From: Lentinula raphanica | Taxonomy: Eukaryota; Basidiomycota; Agaricomycetes; Agaricales; Omphalotaceae | Length of the DNA: 64,000 nucleotides | NCBI GenBank assembly: GCA_027919835.1 | Contig: JANVFP010000001.1 | Coordinates: 868,001 to 932,000 of the forward strand | Reading direction: 5' to 3' | Part shown: piece by piece, positions 23,956 through 35,177 of the stretch | Position numbering within the stretch: position 1 is the first letter of the stretch | Layout: each line of letters opens with the position of its first letter | Made by a program: the position numbers and the translations under genes | Notes under the pieces: generated by a model | The model's database searches: none | The model's input: only the letters and a program-made list of their open reading frames with translations | What the model was told of the DNA's origin: nothing

Positions 23956-26108
23956 ATGCCATTTGGACACTTCTTGCAACACGTTCATGGCATGTGCATG
24001 ATCACTGATATGGCCATCCTGAAATGCATATCAACTTCTTTCCGCAACAGTGAATTATTGCACAAGCTCTCCGCAAACCTCGATGTTATATTTGAAGATA
24101 GCTTCAGAAGCTTCACTGCAACGCACCCGAGCAACGCACTGGCTAGAATGGGTACCTGTTGCTTGCTCAAGTAGTTACTCCCCCGAGCTCGACATCTCTC
24201 AATATCTCCTGGAAAACAGTATGCAATTTCTTTCCGAAATCAGCACACTTTGCTTTCATGACCCAAGCATCATCGTGCCGCTTTCAGAAATCATCTACAG
24301 TTGGGTCTTCAAACGGTGAGTAAAAGAGCTCTGTCATGAGGCAGGGACTGTGCTCACGCTGTCGCTGTCTTCAGTTCACATCACCTTCAGTTCATCAGGC
24401 GGGCAGAAAAGCTTTTGACGTGCCATCCACATCTCCTGGAACACTACATTGCATTTGTACAAGATACCAGCTCTATATGTAGGATCTCAGCACAGAGCGA
24501 TGCGATATTCATACTCGCTACCACCAAATCCGGGAATGAAATCTGGTCTATTTCGAAGACGAATGTGTCCTTGAATCTGATCTATGATACAACACAGCTC
24601 CGCGCGCTTGTGCTTTCAGAGGTCCTTGATCCATGGAAGTGGCTTTGGGAATTAGGTATTGACTGGGTCGCGTATGTTATGGACTTGCTTCAACAGGTAA
24701 GCACTCGGTGGGGATCAGTCAAAGCAAGGTGGCATGCCGACAGTCATTTTTCAGGAGCTCAATGACACTAGGCAGCTCTCTCGAATAATCACACGACATC
24801 AGATCATTGATTATCGGACAGAGGTAACTTAAGATATTTGAATCCTCTTTCGAGTTTCGTATCATTCCCTTCTCATGCATGCCCCGGCTAGGAGAACTAT
24901 ACATCTCAATACAGACAGAAATGTTTGAAGGCGCTGTGCCTCCTGGCAAAAACTTTCGGCGTGCTTCCGCACACTTTCTATCTGAAAGATGCGACCAAAG
25001 AAGGAACACATGCAGTATTCGGCGGTGGATTCGCAGTGAGCAACTGACAGTGTAGATTGCAACTTTTCAGCATTCATCCTTGATCCACTTGATAGGACAT
25101 CTGGCAAGGACGGTTTGACAACACAGTTGTTTGCCTCAAAGTTCTAAGATCATTTACATCAGCAAATGCCAATGCCAATCAGCAGCTTCGCAAGGTATCT
25201 GAGCACGCGAGTTACAACTCATTCGTGATCTGATGATGGGCAGGAGTTTTGCCAAGAGGCTCTCGTGTGGAAGCAATTGGATCATCCAAATGTTTTGCCT
25301 TTCATAGGCGTGAATGAGGATTTGTTTTCTCCAAGCTACTGCTTGATCTCTCCCTGGATGAAGCATGGAAATGTGATGGAATTTCTACAGAGGCATCCCG
25401 ATCAAGACCGTCTTTCTTTGGTCAGTGCCCATTCATCTTCATCCCGAAGACCCTCTCTTAGTGATGCAATAGATCGCTCAAGTTGCCGATGGATTACAAT
25501 ACTTGCATGGGTTAGATCCGTCTGTGATACACGGAGATATAAGAGGGGTAGGTATAACTCCTCATATCTGTATCCACTTCAGCTCAGCTCCTCGTACTAA
25601 CCAAATGAAATAGGCAAATATCCTGATAACCGATGACTGTCGCTGCTGTTTAGCAGATTTCGGGCTAGCGCTTGTGGCAGAATCCCATAGTTACAAGGAG
25701 AAGTCGTTGTCGTTTCGTGGATCAATACGCTGGATGGCTCCCGAAATCTTGGATCCTACTTTGTATCATCCGAGTCAACCAAGGACTTCGAGAGATATAT
25801 ACGCCTTCGGGTGTACTGTGGTCGAAGTGAGCTTTCAATCTGAATCGTTGACGCATGGAATCGAGCGTACTTCTCCTGAATCGCAGATACTTACCGGAAA
25901 CCCCCCGTTCCCGGATATCAGATATGATGTTGCAGTCATATCTCGGGTTTTGCGGGGATACAAACCTCAGATCCCTGCTTCTTTGACCTTAATCTCGCCC
26001 GATCTTGCAGAACTGATATACCGGTGCTGGGATCCGGTTCCCTCAGAACGTCCCACTGCGGAGGATATATCGTCCTGCCTTGTATTCTACACATCTAGCA
26101 ATGCTTGA
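23956..26108 (+). CDS. Ser/Thr-Tyr protein kinase, TKL-like
   Basis: A multi-exon kinase of the kind expanded in mushroom fungi. The N-terminal about 250 residues (exons between 23956 and 24830) are helical and of unknown fold. The kinase domain follows: Gly-rich loop GGGFADIWQGRF near 25015-25110, catalytic Lys in VCLKVLRS, the HPNVLPFIGVNEDLFSPSYC hinge region, catalytic loop HGDIRGANILITDD at about 25534-25632 (HGD in place of HRD, as common in this family), DFGLA near 25658, APE in RWMAPEIL and the GCWD-type RCWDPVPSERPTAEDI motif near the end. All catalytic residues (K, D, N, DFG) are present, so it is likely active. The stop is at 26106-26108. The start ATG at 23956 is a choice; in-frame upstream sequence is unclear. 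Confidence 0.8.
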
Positions 26109-26874
26109 AAATACCGTATTAGTTCTTCGAAACAGAAACGAGGCTGGATTTAAGCAACCGTGGCGGCCACGGATAGCCATGGATATCGAATGACGTCGAA
26201 CAACGACTGGGAGTTGCACACTGATGAACCGAAGTTGTCAGCCTTCAACCTGGTTCCGAAAGATGTTTTGATCAGTATAATCAGAATGATCTCACTGGTA
26301 GAGTCGTCCATTCTTCTTGACCCGTGAGCCAAGACCTCATGTCTCCGTGCGTAACAATCCTGCAACTCATCTATATCGCACATGGTTGCCTATCCATCAG
26401 TACATCATCATGAGAGAAAAGAGACAGAAACATTGAAGAACAACGGGCTGGTGAAATGATGATATCACTAGGTCCTATTTTGCTTCTCTTCCGATTTGAG
26501 AGAGACAATTGCGCTCTTTTGCAGCCTCGCTACCAACTAGAGCACTGACTCGTTAAGTGAGTAACTGAGGAACGGATTCATCGACTAACAAAAAGCCCCT
26601 ATTCCAAGCGTGTCAAAATAAACACGGTGGCGCGTTTTACATAACTTTTTCTTCTTCCTTCGCTACTGTCATTCACTCCTCCTCCTCACGAATGATCATT
26701 CTCAAGGGTCAACACGGTCCGTATTTCTGTATCCTCCTCATGTTTGACTCCTCGGAAGCGCGAGCATGCCCCAAAAAAGAGTATAGCTCACATACATTGC
26801 CCCAGAGTTAACTCGAAATTTATCCATTCTACGTTTATAAGGATATCACCCAGCTACGATGGGTCAAGAACAAA
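26109..26874. other. Intergenic region, promoter of the GH28 gene
   Basis: Spacer between two plus-strand genes. A pyrimidine-rich stretch lies at about 26640-26700, before the GH28 start. No coding pattern was recognised. Confidence 0.4.
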
Positions 26875-29132
26875 ATGATATCCTCACTCCTTCTTGCTGC
26901 CGCTTTTGTCCTGGGCCTGCGAACTCAGACTGTGCTAGGCTTCATCGAGTGTAGTGTTCTCGACTACGGTATGTTGAGAATGAAATATATTGTGTTGCTA
27001 CTGAGACGGATACTTTATCGTTGCTATCAGGTGCTGTTGCCGACAACTCCACTGATCTGGGGCCTGCCTTGACGAGAGCATGGCAGGAGTGTGTGATACC
27101 GCAAGTTACAACAACGGTTGCTACCGATGTGCTCCTCTATGTTCCTGCCGGAGATTATCTTCTTGCGTAGGCTCTTCCTTTTTTAGAACCATGAACCATC
27201 TCGAGTAATTTCTTTCTTCTCAGGTCAACCGTGACCTTCGACGACGCTGAGAACTGGAATCTCCACATTGCAGGAAATGTCTATCTGCCTTTTGACCCCG
27301 ATTTGACTGGTACGATGCTTACCTTCGAGGTGCGTGCACGTTACTGCTCAAATCATAGATGTCCACCGAAGCCTTGATGTATTGTAGAACTGCAACAATA
27401 TCTTGTTCAACGGTCCCGGCGCGATCTTCGGTAAACATACATCGTTTACTATGATGGGTCAATGAGCGAATGCTGATTTCCTATCTAGGAAATGGGTATC
27501 GCTATCGTGAAGGTGGCGACGTGAGCGCTTCAGCGGCATCTATGGACCTTGAAGTATCGTCTGACATATACCACGTTAGCTTTCACTCTTCCCTAATCGT
27601 CCACGCCTTATCCGTTTCCAAACTTGCAACAAGTATGAACTTCTGTTTCCGTTGTATATCCACATCCAGATGTTGAATTGTGCATCTTAGTATCGAAATC
27701 ACACAGGTTACCCTTTTCGACGCGCCAATGTTCCACGTTACAATCATAGGTCAGTGACGTTTTTTCTGTCCATGGCCTGTAATTTCATTCAAGAATCTTT
27801 CGCAGGTGACAAGTCAGTATGAGGAGCTCTCGTAGCTTCCTTTCTTCCTAAAGTTCAAGTCTGACCATATGAATTCATTCCAGCAATGTGGCTCATGACA
27901 TGTCTATCGTTGCTTCCCATATCGGTTCGTTTCTGTCATATTAAGTTTCGTAGTACCAGCTCACGACAACCGTTACGCAGGCGAGACTGATGGTTTCGAC
28001 GTGAGTGGTAACAACAACTATGTTCATGACGTCTCGGTCGAGGTGGGTGTATTCGTATAGTACGATGAATCTTGCTCAGATATCTGATACCTTGAAAATA
28101 GAACGGAGGTATGCTTTTCGATTCGACTTCGCTCATCGCCGAAGCGTCTTTTGACAAGATGGATAGACGAGTGTGTTACCGTTAAAACTCCAACGAACGT
28201 ATGGTTCTTTCCACCATTTCGCGGAACTTTGTGATGACCTGATTTCAATAGGGTTTCCTAGCAGAAAGAATCACTTGCAAATTCACAGCTGGTAAACACC
28301 TCTCGTAGTTTCATGACGATAATTCATGCTGACTCGAGATTGAAGGATGCAACATTGGTTCTTTTGGCTCAGGCGCAACAGGGGTAGATGTACAGGTATT
28401 GTACCATTTCTTCACGTGTGTCGATTCGTGTTAGATTCATGGATTCATGCGCTTTATAGAACGTATTCTACAGCGATGTCACCATCTCGAACTCGGATGC
28501 CGGAGTGATGATCAAGAGCTATCCTAACTGTCAAGGTACTGTGAAGAATGTCACGTATACTGGTTTCACACTCGTACGTTTTGTACTCTGTGTATAGAAA
28601 TCTGTCTAACTAATGGGCTGGTGTTACTAGGATGCTGCAGCCTATCCGATCTGTATGATCTTGACCATTTACTATGCGTTCCTCATCCATTGACCGTTCA
28701 CGTTATCTTCTTGACATAGATATCAGCGCCTTCTGGATGGTACGCTATCGAACTTGCACTAGAACTCGACGCTCAGCTACTGACATACTTGGCCATTAGG
28801 GTGGAACTGACGACACTGGTACCCTAGAAATTTCAGACGTGACCTATGAAAACTTTGTCGTGCGTACATTCACTGAATCCTATACTTTCCCCCTTCAATT
28901 CATGTCCTCTTGTAGGGATCCGGGACACCTACTCGGCCTGGGGTTCTGCTGGACTGTAACAAGGCCACACCATGTCAGAATATCGCTGTAAGCTGTCCAT
29001 CACAAGTAGTGAATCCCAGATGTTCATTTCGCGTCCATCACACAGTTTAGCGGTATATCCTTGACAAATACTATCGCAGACCAATTCACCAATGCTTGTG
29101 GAACTGGGTTGAGCGGATTAGATGGATGCTAA
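26875..29132 (+). CDS. GH28 rhamnogalacturonan hydrolase-type pectinase, 20 exons
   Basis: A secreted enzyme expected to cut the rhamnogalacturonan-I backbone of pectin. My model has 20 exons: 26875-26968, 27031-27166, 27224-27329, 27388-27430, 27489-27520, 27580-27632, 27691-27749, 27806-27812, 27884-27924, 27981-28042, 28102-28108, 28167-28198, 28252-28291, 28346-28395, 28460-28573, 28631-28652, 28720-28739, 28800-28859, 28916-28987 and 29046-29132. They total 1137 nt (378 residues) in one frame. The signal peptide is ISSLLLAAAFVLGLRTQTVL. The beta-helix motifs match Aspergillus RGase A: ETDGFDVSGNN, NGDECVTVKTPTN (D-E in place of the GDD of polygalacturonases), TAGCNIGSFGSGA and GVMIKSYPNC. 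The DGFD and DE acidic residues are kept. It lacks the GHG motif of polygalacturonases, as RGases do. Confidence 0.85.
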
Positions 29133-29394
29133 ACGAGTCTATGTACTGACCATTACCGTTATCGCGGTGTACACAGTATTTGTTTGCGAATTGGTTATTC
29201 TCACACGAATGTATTATTTTCAACGAGTCTCTCAAGACGAACACTGTATCGACTTTGCGACGTTGAACGATTTAGCGTGAAAAACCAGTCATCTTTCTGA
29301 AGGCGCGAGCATGTGTCATAACGCGAACGTGACGCATATCACTTCGGCCCCGTCACCCGTGAACACCGTTCGAGTCAGAGACTGCAATGTTTAG

Positions 29395-30911
29395 AAGTTA
29401 GAACTTCATCAATACTTTGAGACGATCAAACTGGCTTTTCTACCTATCGCTGCTCCTCTACCAATAACACGTCCTGGACTCCAGCTATTTACATGGGGCA
29501 CGAACGATAACGGTCAACTCGGCTTGGGACAAGATGCGGCTGAATATGCTCGACCAAAAAAACATCTTTGGGCTGAAAAACAGATGTTGGAAGGTGGATT
29601 TGGTCCTGAACCTGGTGCGGGACTCGTCAGCGTTGCAGCAGGTGGCATGCACACGCTTCTGCTCGATGAAAAGGGAACGGTATGCGGGAAAGACCATCCT
29701 TCTACTCGTATCGTGTCACTCATGCTCATTTCTTGCTAGGTGTGGTCGACTGGTGTTAACGACGACGCAGCGCTTGGGAGGATCACTGAGAGCGTTCCAA
29801 ATCCAGACAACGCAGGCTCTTATCTGGACAAAGACGAGCTTTCCTCTCATTTTCACCCAGTACAAGCTTTGATAGACGAGGGATTTCGCGCAGTGCAGAT
29901 TGTAGCGGGCGATAACGTGGGCGCTGCAGTCAGTGATCAAGGAGATCTTCGAGTGTGGGGAACATTTCGTGTAGGTGTGTAACATCCCTGTCTGGAAGCG
30001 AAATCTTCTGAACGCTTTCATCTTTCTAGGACCACCAAGGTCATACCTTGTTCGCAAACAATAAGTCCCGGCAGGAGCTCCCAATATCCATCTTGAAATT
30101 CGAGGGTTCGATTGAAAAAGTCTCCTCCATTGCATGTGGGGATAATCATATTCTTGTCCTCACCACTCATGGCAACATCTACGCGTGGGGCATGAGTGAC
30201 GACAGTCGTCTCGGACGCAAAGTTCTATCCCGGCACAAAGTCGACGCTACAGTGCCTCAAAGGGTCGTCCTCGGACGTCGTTCGCGTAGAGCTGTCTATG
30301 TCAGCGCCGGCCAGAATACATCTTTCGCCATAGATGACACAGGCGATGTCTGGGCATGGGGCTTGAACAGTATGGGTCATACTGGGACAGGACATCCTTC
30401 GAAATCAAACGATCTGTGCGTTGACCAACCTGCCAAAGTGATCGGTTTGAGCCCGGCTGAGCTTGGGCACGTAGACCGTGTGGTCTCAATAGCGGGAGGT
30501 GAACATCATACTCTGTTTCTGACATCCCAAGGCAGAGTCTTTGCTTGTGGTCGATGCGATGACGGTCAATTGGGTCTTCCGGGTGACCATGAAGCTTTGG
30601 CCGGGGCTGATGGCGGTCGGGAACAGGGTTATATTGTCGAGCCTGTTGTTGTTGACTTTCCCGGTGACACCGTTAACGATCCAATCGTGAAGATCGCAGC
30701 TGGACCACGATACAACACGGCCATAACTCAGGAAGGAGTTCTCTTTTCTTGGGGATTTGGATCTCAAGGAGAGCTGGGTTTGGGAAGTGGGCAGGAGCTT
30801 CGGCTTGTATCCGTCCCGACTAAGGTCACAAGGCGGGAAGGACCTTGGTCAGTGCGGGAGGTTTCTTGTGGGGGTCAGCATGTTGTAGGATTATTCCAGA
30901 AACGCGATTGA
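29395..30911 (+). CDS. RCC1-family beta-propeller protein (Ran GEF-like), start unresolved
   Basis: Seven RCC1 blades are readable: LFTWGTNDNGQLGLG, VWSTGVNDDAALGR, LRVWGTFR, IYAWGMSDDSRLGRK, VWAWGLNSMGHTGTG, VFACGRCDDGQLGLP and LFSWGFGSQGELGLG. It ends GGQHVVGLFQKRD at 30911. Block order matches fungal Prp20/Pim1, the chromatin-bound nucleotide exchange factor for Ran. Introns lie near 29680-29740 and 29973-30030. The open frame can be followed back only to 29395, where it meets TAG with no ATG. A short first exon, for instance from the ATG at 29311, could be spliced at that TAG, but this is a guess. The basic nuclear-localisation N-terminus seen in the family is not visible. It may be a diverged paralog or the real gene with an unseen exon. 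Confidence 0.75.
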
Positions 30912-31128
30912 ATTTAGTGATACCTTGTTGCCACCTCAGATGTTGGCAGGAACTTTTACAAAGTATGTCCTGTACATCTACCTTTCTCTTATTCTTCCTA
31001 TCTCTGTAGTATCCATGGATTGCACTCCCTTTTTATACTGTGGTATGTATACTGTGTCCACTTTATGAACGAAGACCTTTGCCAGTCATATGTAACAAAA
31101 AACAGCTCCTAAGAGTCACCACTACTAA

Positions 31129-33079
31129 TTATTTACTGCCATATATCTCATTATCTATCAGATCGAATACTTGACTACTGCGCCGAGTTATTTGAACTTC
31201 GAATGATTTAGGGTGGCTGAAGAAATGAACTCAGTCTTTCGATATAATCAATTGAAGGTACCATACCTGACTATTGCTGTCGTGAACTCGATCTCTTGCT
31301 CTATAACTTGTCCGGTAATTTCATCTACAGGCTTGCTGATATCTAACAAGGCAAGAGCCATCATCATCTGTGCAATCACCGTAGCTTCACCGATTTCCTG
31401 TCCCGCACATATCCTCCGTCCAAATCCAAACACTACGTCCAGAGGATTCTTCTGAGGTTCTTGACCCGGAACTGGAATGAACCTTAAAGGGTCGAATCGT
31501 TCAGGATGCGGGTAAACATCGTCGTGCATCATAGCCCAGATATTTGCAATGACTGTTGTCTTGGCATGAATTAGAAACCCCTTGTACATGTCGTCACGAG
31601 AGGTGCAGTGGAACAGGGCCAAGGGAGAAGGAGGATGCCATCGGAGTAATTCTTTGAAGACAGCTTCGAGAAATGGTAGGCGATGCCGGTCGCCAATGGT
31701 TGGAAGACGACTTTCTTGGTCCATGAATGAATCAATTTCTGCCTGAGCTGGTTTCTGAATATCAGGATAAAGCATCATCGCTGCGAAGAATGTTTTCATA
31801 GCTGACACAGTCTGCGAAACAATCAAAATGAAGCTCCATTATTTGTCAGTATTGATGCTTACTGTGTCTGTTGCAGCTGCATAAATCGCCCCTGCAGTCC
31901 AGACTATGATATCTTCCAACTTGTCATCTGCAGCGAGGCCATTCTCAGGTTGGAGTAGTCGAGAGGTAAAGGAAGAAGTTGCTGTGCCAGATTTCTGATT
32001 AAGAAAGTTTGAACATACATACTCAGTACGGGACATGAAAATATACCACATACAAGTTGTTCTTTGACATATTGTACCGGTTCCAGATATTGAGTATACA
32101 TCTGATTGTACCATTTCTTTGCTTGTAACTTGAACCCGGCACCTGGAAACCACTCTGGAAGGAAGCGTACTGAGAAGAGTGAGTCCACAAATCACAGACA
32201 GTGAACTGAATAACTTGACATACAGATGGGAAGCGAGTCGACCAACCATTTGCCAGGAGCACCTGCTAAGGAAGCAACCCTCATCGATTCTTCAGCCTTA
32301 GTGACAAAGTAATCATCATTGCCTGTCACTTGATATCCGTACGCGATCTTCATGGTCACAACAGCCGCAGTACTTCAAGTTTGCGAAGTTGAGTTACAGA
32401 CATCTGTCAGAGAGGAGAGGAAAATACTTACCCTCGTAAATGGGCGAATAAATCCTGAGGCGTTTCAATTATTTTCAGAATCACCGATATTGCTTCCCGC
32501 TCAAGGAGAGGCCAATATGTTTCCGCGGCCTTTGGGTTGAACGATTGATGGAAAAGTGTGCGGTACATTTTGAATCGCTCATTGTATGAGCTTCGGAGGA
32601 ATTTCAGTACCAGTATGCTTTTGTTACGCCGTGTCCACTAGCCTAGATATAGGAGAACTCACATATAGAACATGCTTTTCTCGCGTTTCATTAGAACTCC
32701 TGCCATCATCGGAAAAGGACGATCGCTGTAGATGGCAGAGCGTTTGCCCAACAAGTCAAAAGCTGTGGCGGCTGAGTTGAGCACAACCATGCGTCGTCCT
32801 AGAATATGGAACGATATCATTCCATCAACTCCTGAAAATATCATCGTTGAATGGATGAGCAATGGGTAAAGTTCTGAGTTACTCTGACAAACACAAACCA
32901 TATCGACCACCCCATTCCGCGTAAGTCTTCCAATATTCGGTCTTGGGGTGTGTTCTTGCAACGCCTAATATAGGGGATGTAGGCGGGGACGGTGGATGAG
33001 GCAATTCCTTCTGCTGAAGGAGGAGCTTCACCACGAACGCTGCGAAAGTGAGGAATAGCCAGAAAGAAGTAGAACTCAT
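31129..33079 (-). CDS. Cytochrome P450 monooxygenase
   Basis: A membrane-anchored microsomal P450 in about nine exons. The N-terminal anchor is MSSTSFWLFLTFAAFVVKLL, followed by a proline-rich hinge (PHPPSPPTSPILG). Further blocks: RSAIYSDRPFPMMAGVLM, the C-helix region MYRTLFHQSFN, the I-helix AAATDTVS (T of the AGxxT-type oxygen-activation site), the K-helix KELLRWHP (ExxR), PERFDPLRF and the heme-binding loop FGFGRRICAGQEIG with the Cys ligand. The last small exon reads HPKSFEVQITRRSSQ and stops at 31129. All key residues are present. The pattern resembles large mushroom P450 families (CYP5144- or CYP64-like), but I cannot assign a family or substrate. It converges with the RCC1 gene. Confidence 0.88.
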
Positions 33080-33640
33080 CGTGGTTGTGGCAGGAGAAGA
33101 GGCAAGAGAAGATTGTGCATTTTACTTACCAACGGTAGCGTGAGATATCATTGATGCGAGCCCACATACATAGACAGGATTGGCCCACAACACACTCGGT
33201 TTGCTCGGTCTTTCGACCGAACAGCTTTGGTCGCCTCTGCTCTGTTGTGATCTGAGTTCAGTATCATCATGAGCAGATCCACATAAAGTATCGATTAGAT
33301 AGAAAGTGCAAGTACAGCAGAACAAAACAAAATCCTGTATGTTATAATTAAGAGACTCGGATATTCACGTACGGTTAAGTAAGAGTCGACTGATATATGT
33401 AGCAACGAAAGCATGCAGATTACAAGGCAATGGAAAATACCCTCCTCATATGAACAAAAAATGGTGTAGGATAAATGGGCATGAGAACCGGTAGAAGGGG
33501 GTGAATGCGCTGAAAGCAGAGAAAAAGAAAAACATGAACAAGGAGAAACATGTGTATCGAACGCACAAAGGACCTCTATCTCTTTCTGAGGTGGCTTGAT
33601 GCGATCGCCACATCAGAGATTTAGACTCCTTCAACGTGCA
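33080..33640. other. Intergenic region, P450 promoter
   Basis: Between two minus-strand genes. It holds the P450 upstream region. No gene or repeat was recognised. Confidence 0.4.
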
Positions 33641-35177
33641 TCAATCATCCCACCCAATCGTGAGCTCGCCCTCATCCTTGATCTCGAACAAAGGCGGCGG
33701 TTTAGTTGGCATCGAAAGCAGAGCCGAAGGACCTTGCGGGGGAGTATGTATCATAGATTGACCCGAATCCGAATTACGATCAGAGTGCGGTGAAGGAGGC
33801 GGAGCGAGAAAAGCAGGATATGGAGTAGCAGGTGACATTGAGAGCACAGGAAGAGTGTTGAGAGGACGGGGAGTCTGCTATTGAGGAAAAATTAGAACGA
33901 GTGAGCATTATGAATCAAGCCTCAGATGTGGGTGTAACTTGCCTCGGATGATGATTGTCCACTGCCATTTGTATTAGTACCGATATAGCCTTCCGGGTGG
34001 GTATTATCCTCCTTCGACCGAACCCGAACCAGACTGCCTGAACTACCTGAGGATACAGCCCCACCAGCTTTGACTTTTGGCCGACCGCGTCTGCTCATCC
34101 CCATCCCCATCCCCATCGTCGAACTTCCGACACCGACGCCGGCGCTAGTCATACCACCAGCGGACAGCAGAGGCTGCTGAACGAGTCTAACACCTAAACC
34201 TCCACCACTCACTCTCATTACGTTTCCATCTTCAGGACCCGTGCTGAAAGGGTTAGTATTAGAGTTGTTATCAGAAAACGACTCGTGCGACGCTGTTTTG
34301 GGCAGTGATGTTGATGAAGGTGACATGACAAGCGAGGAACGGAACCGGGGATGTGGCGATGGTCGTGAAAGTGGCGGTTTGTTGTCGGAATCGGTAGAGG
34401 GTTCGGTCCCACTCGAACTAGCGCCAGCATTATCGGCATTTTGGAATGTATCTTTCTTCTTTTTGTTGCCTTTGCTCGACGTACTGCGTTCCAAAGAAGC
34501 TCTTCCGTCAGCTGCAGACTCGATTTGAACTTGGACCTCGCTCGACTGCGGCTCTAGAGGAGCTGGCATTGACATCGTATGGGCTAGAGAAGGGTTGTAG
34601 CTTATGCCTACAGCACCATAGCCGTACCCGTTTGCGAGATAGCCGTAGCGAGCCACTGAAGGCGTTGAGTGCGAAGGACGTCTGGTAGTAGAAGGATCTC
34701 TGGATATAGAGCGAGAGACAGATCGTCTATTACTGCTCGCACTTCTGTTGGGTCCGTAACGTTGAGGCGAATATCGATTGGGGCGGTTGAGAACATTGAA
34801 AGGTGCATAGGCGGACGTGTTGATCATATTCCTGGTGGCACACAGAAGTTTGACATACTGTTATATCGGAAAAAGAGAGATGTACCCTTCTTTCGCTCGT
34901 ACAATGGTTCCGAGCCTTGCAATTCTCTCTTCTATCTCCTGGGCTACCGTGTCTGGAAGTACTACCTCGGGCTCGACACTAGGTGGTATAAGACGCGACT
35001 CTTCATCTGGAATCACCTTTAAAGTAACCGGATCGAAGTTAGAGTAGGATAGGACGTGCTGGTATAAGAGGGAAAATATTAAAGACGCACCTGAGCATCT
35101 GGACCTACAATCTGACGTCGATCCCGTCGATTCCTCCCGCGAACACAGCAGGCAAAAAGCAGTTGCATCGCTGCCAT
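33641..35177 (-). CDS. Unknown basidiomycete protein, Cys-Cys N-terminus and disordered body
   Basis: At least four exons. The start ATG at 35177 opens MAAMQLLFACCVRGRNRRDR, a short hydrophobic stretch with paired Cys followed by basic residues, which could be palmitoylated. After the first intron come LSYSNFDPVTLKVIPDEESR and a helix QEIEERIARLGTIVRAKEG, then NMINTSAYAPFNVLNRPNR. The rest (about 33922-34827) is low-complexity Ser/Gly/Pro/Arg sequence, including a GMGMGMSRRGRPKVKAGG patch that looks like an AT-hook. The last exon ends EIKDEGELTIGWDD at 33641. The lipidated-looking N-terminus plus the short helix is faintly like LAMTOR1/Ego1 anchors of TORC1, a weak inference. No enzyme motif was seen. 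Confidence 0.55.
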
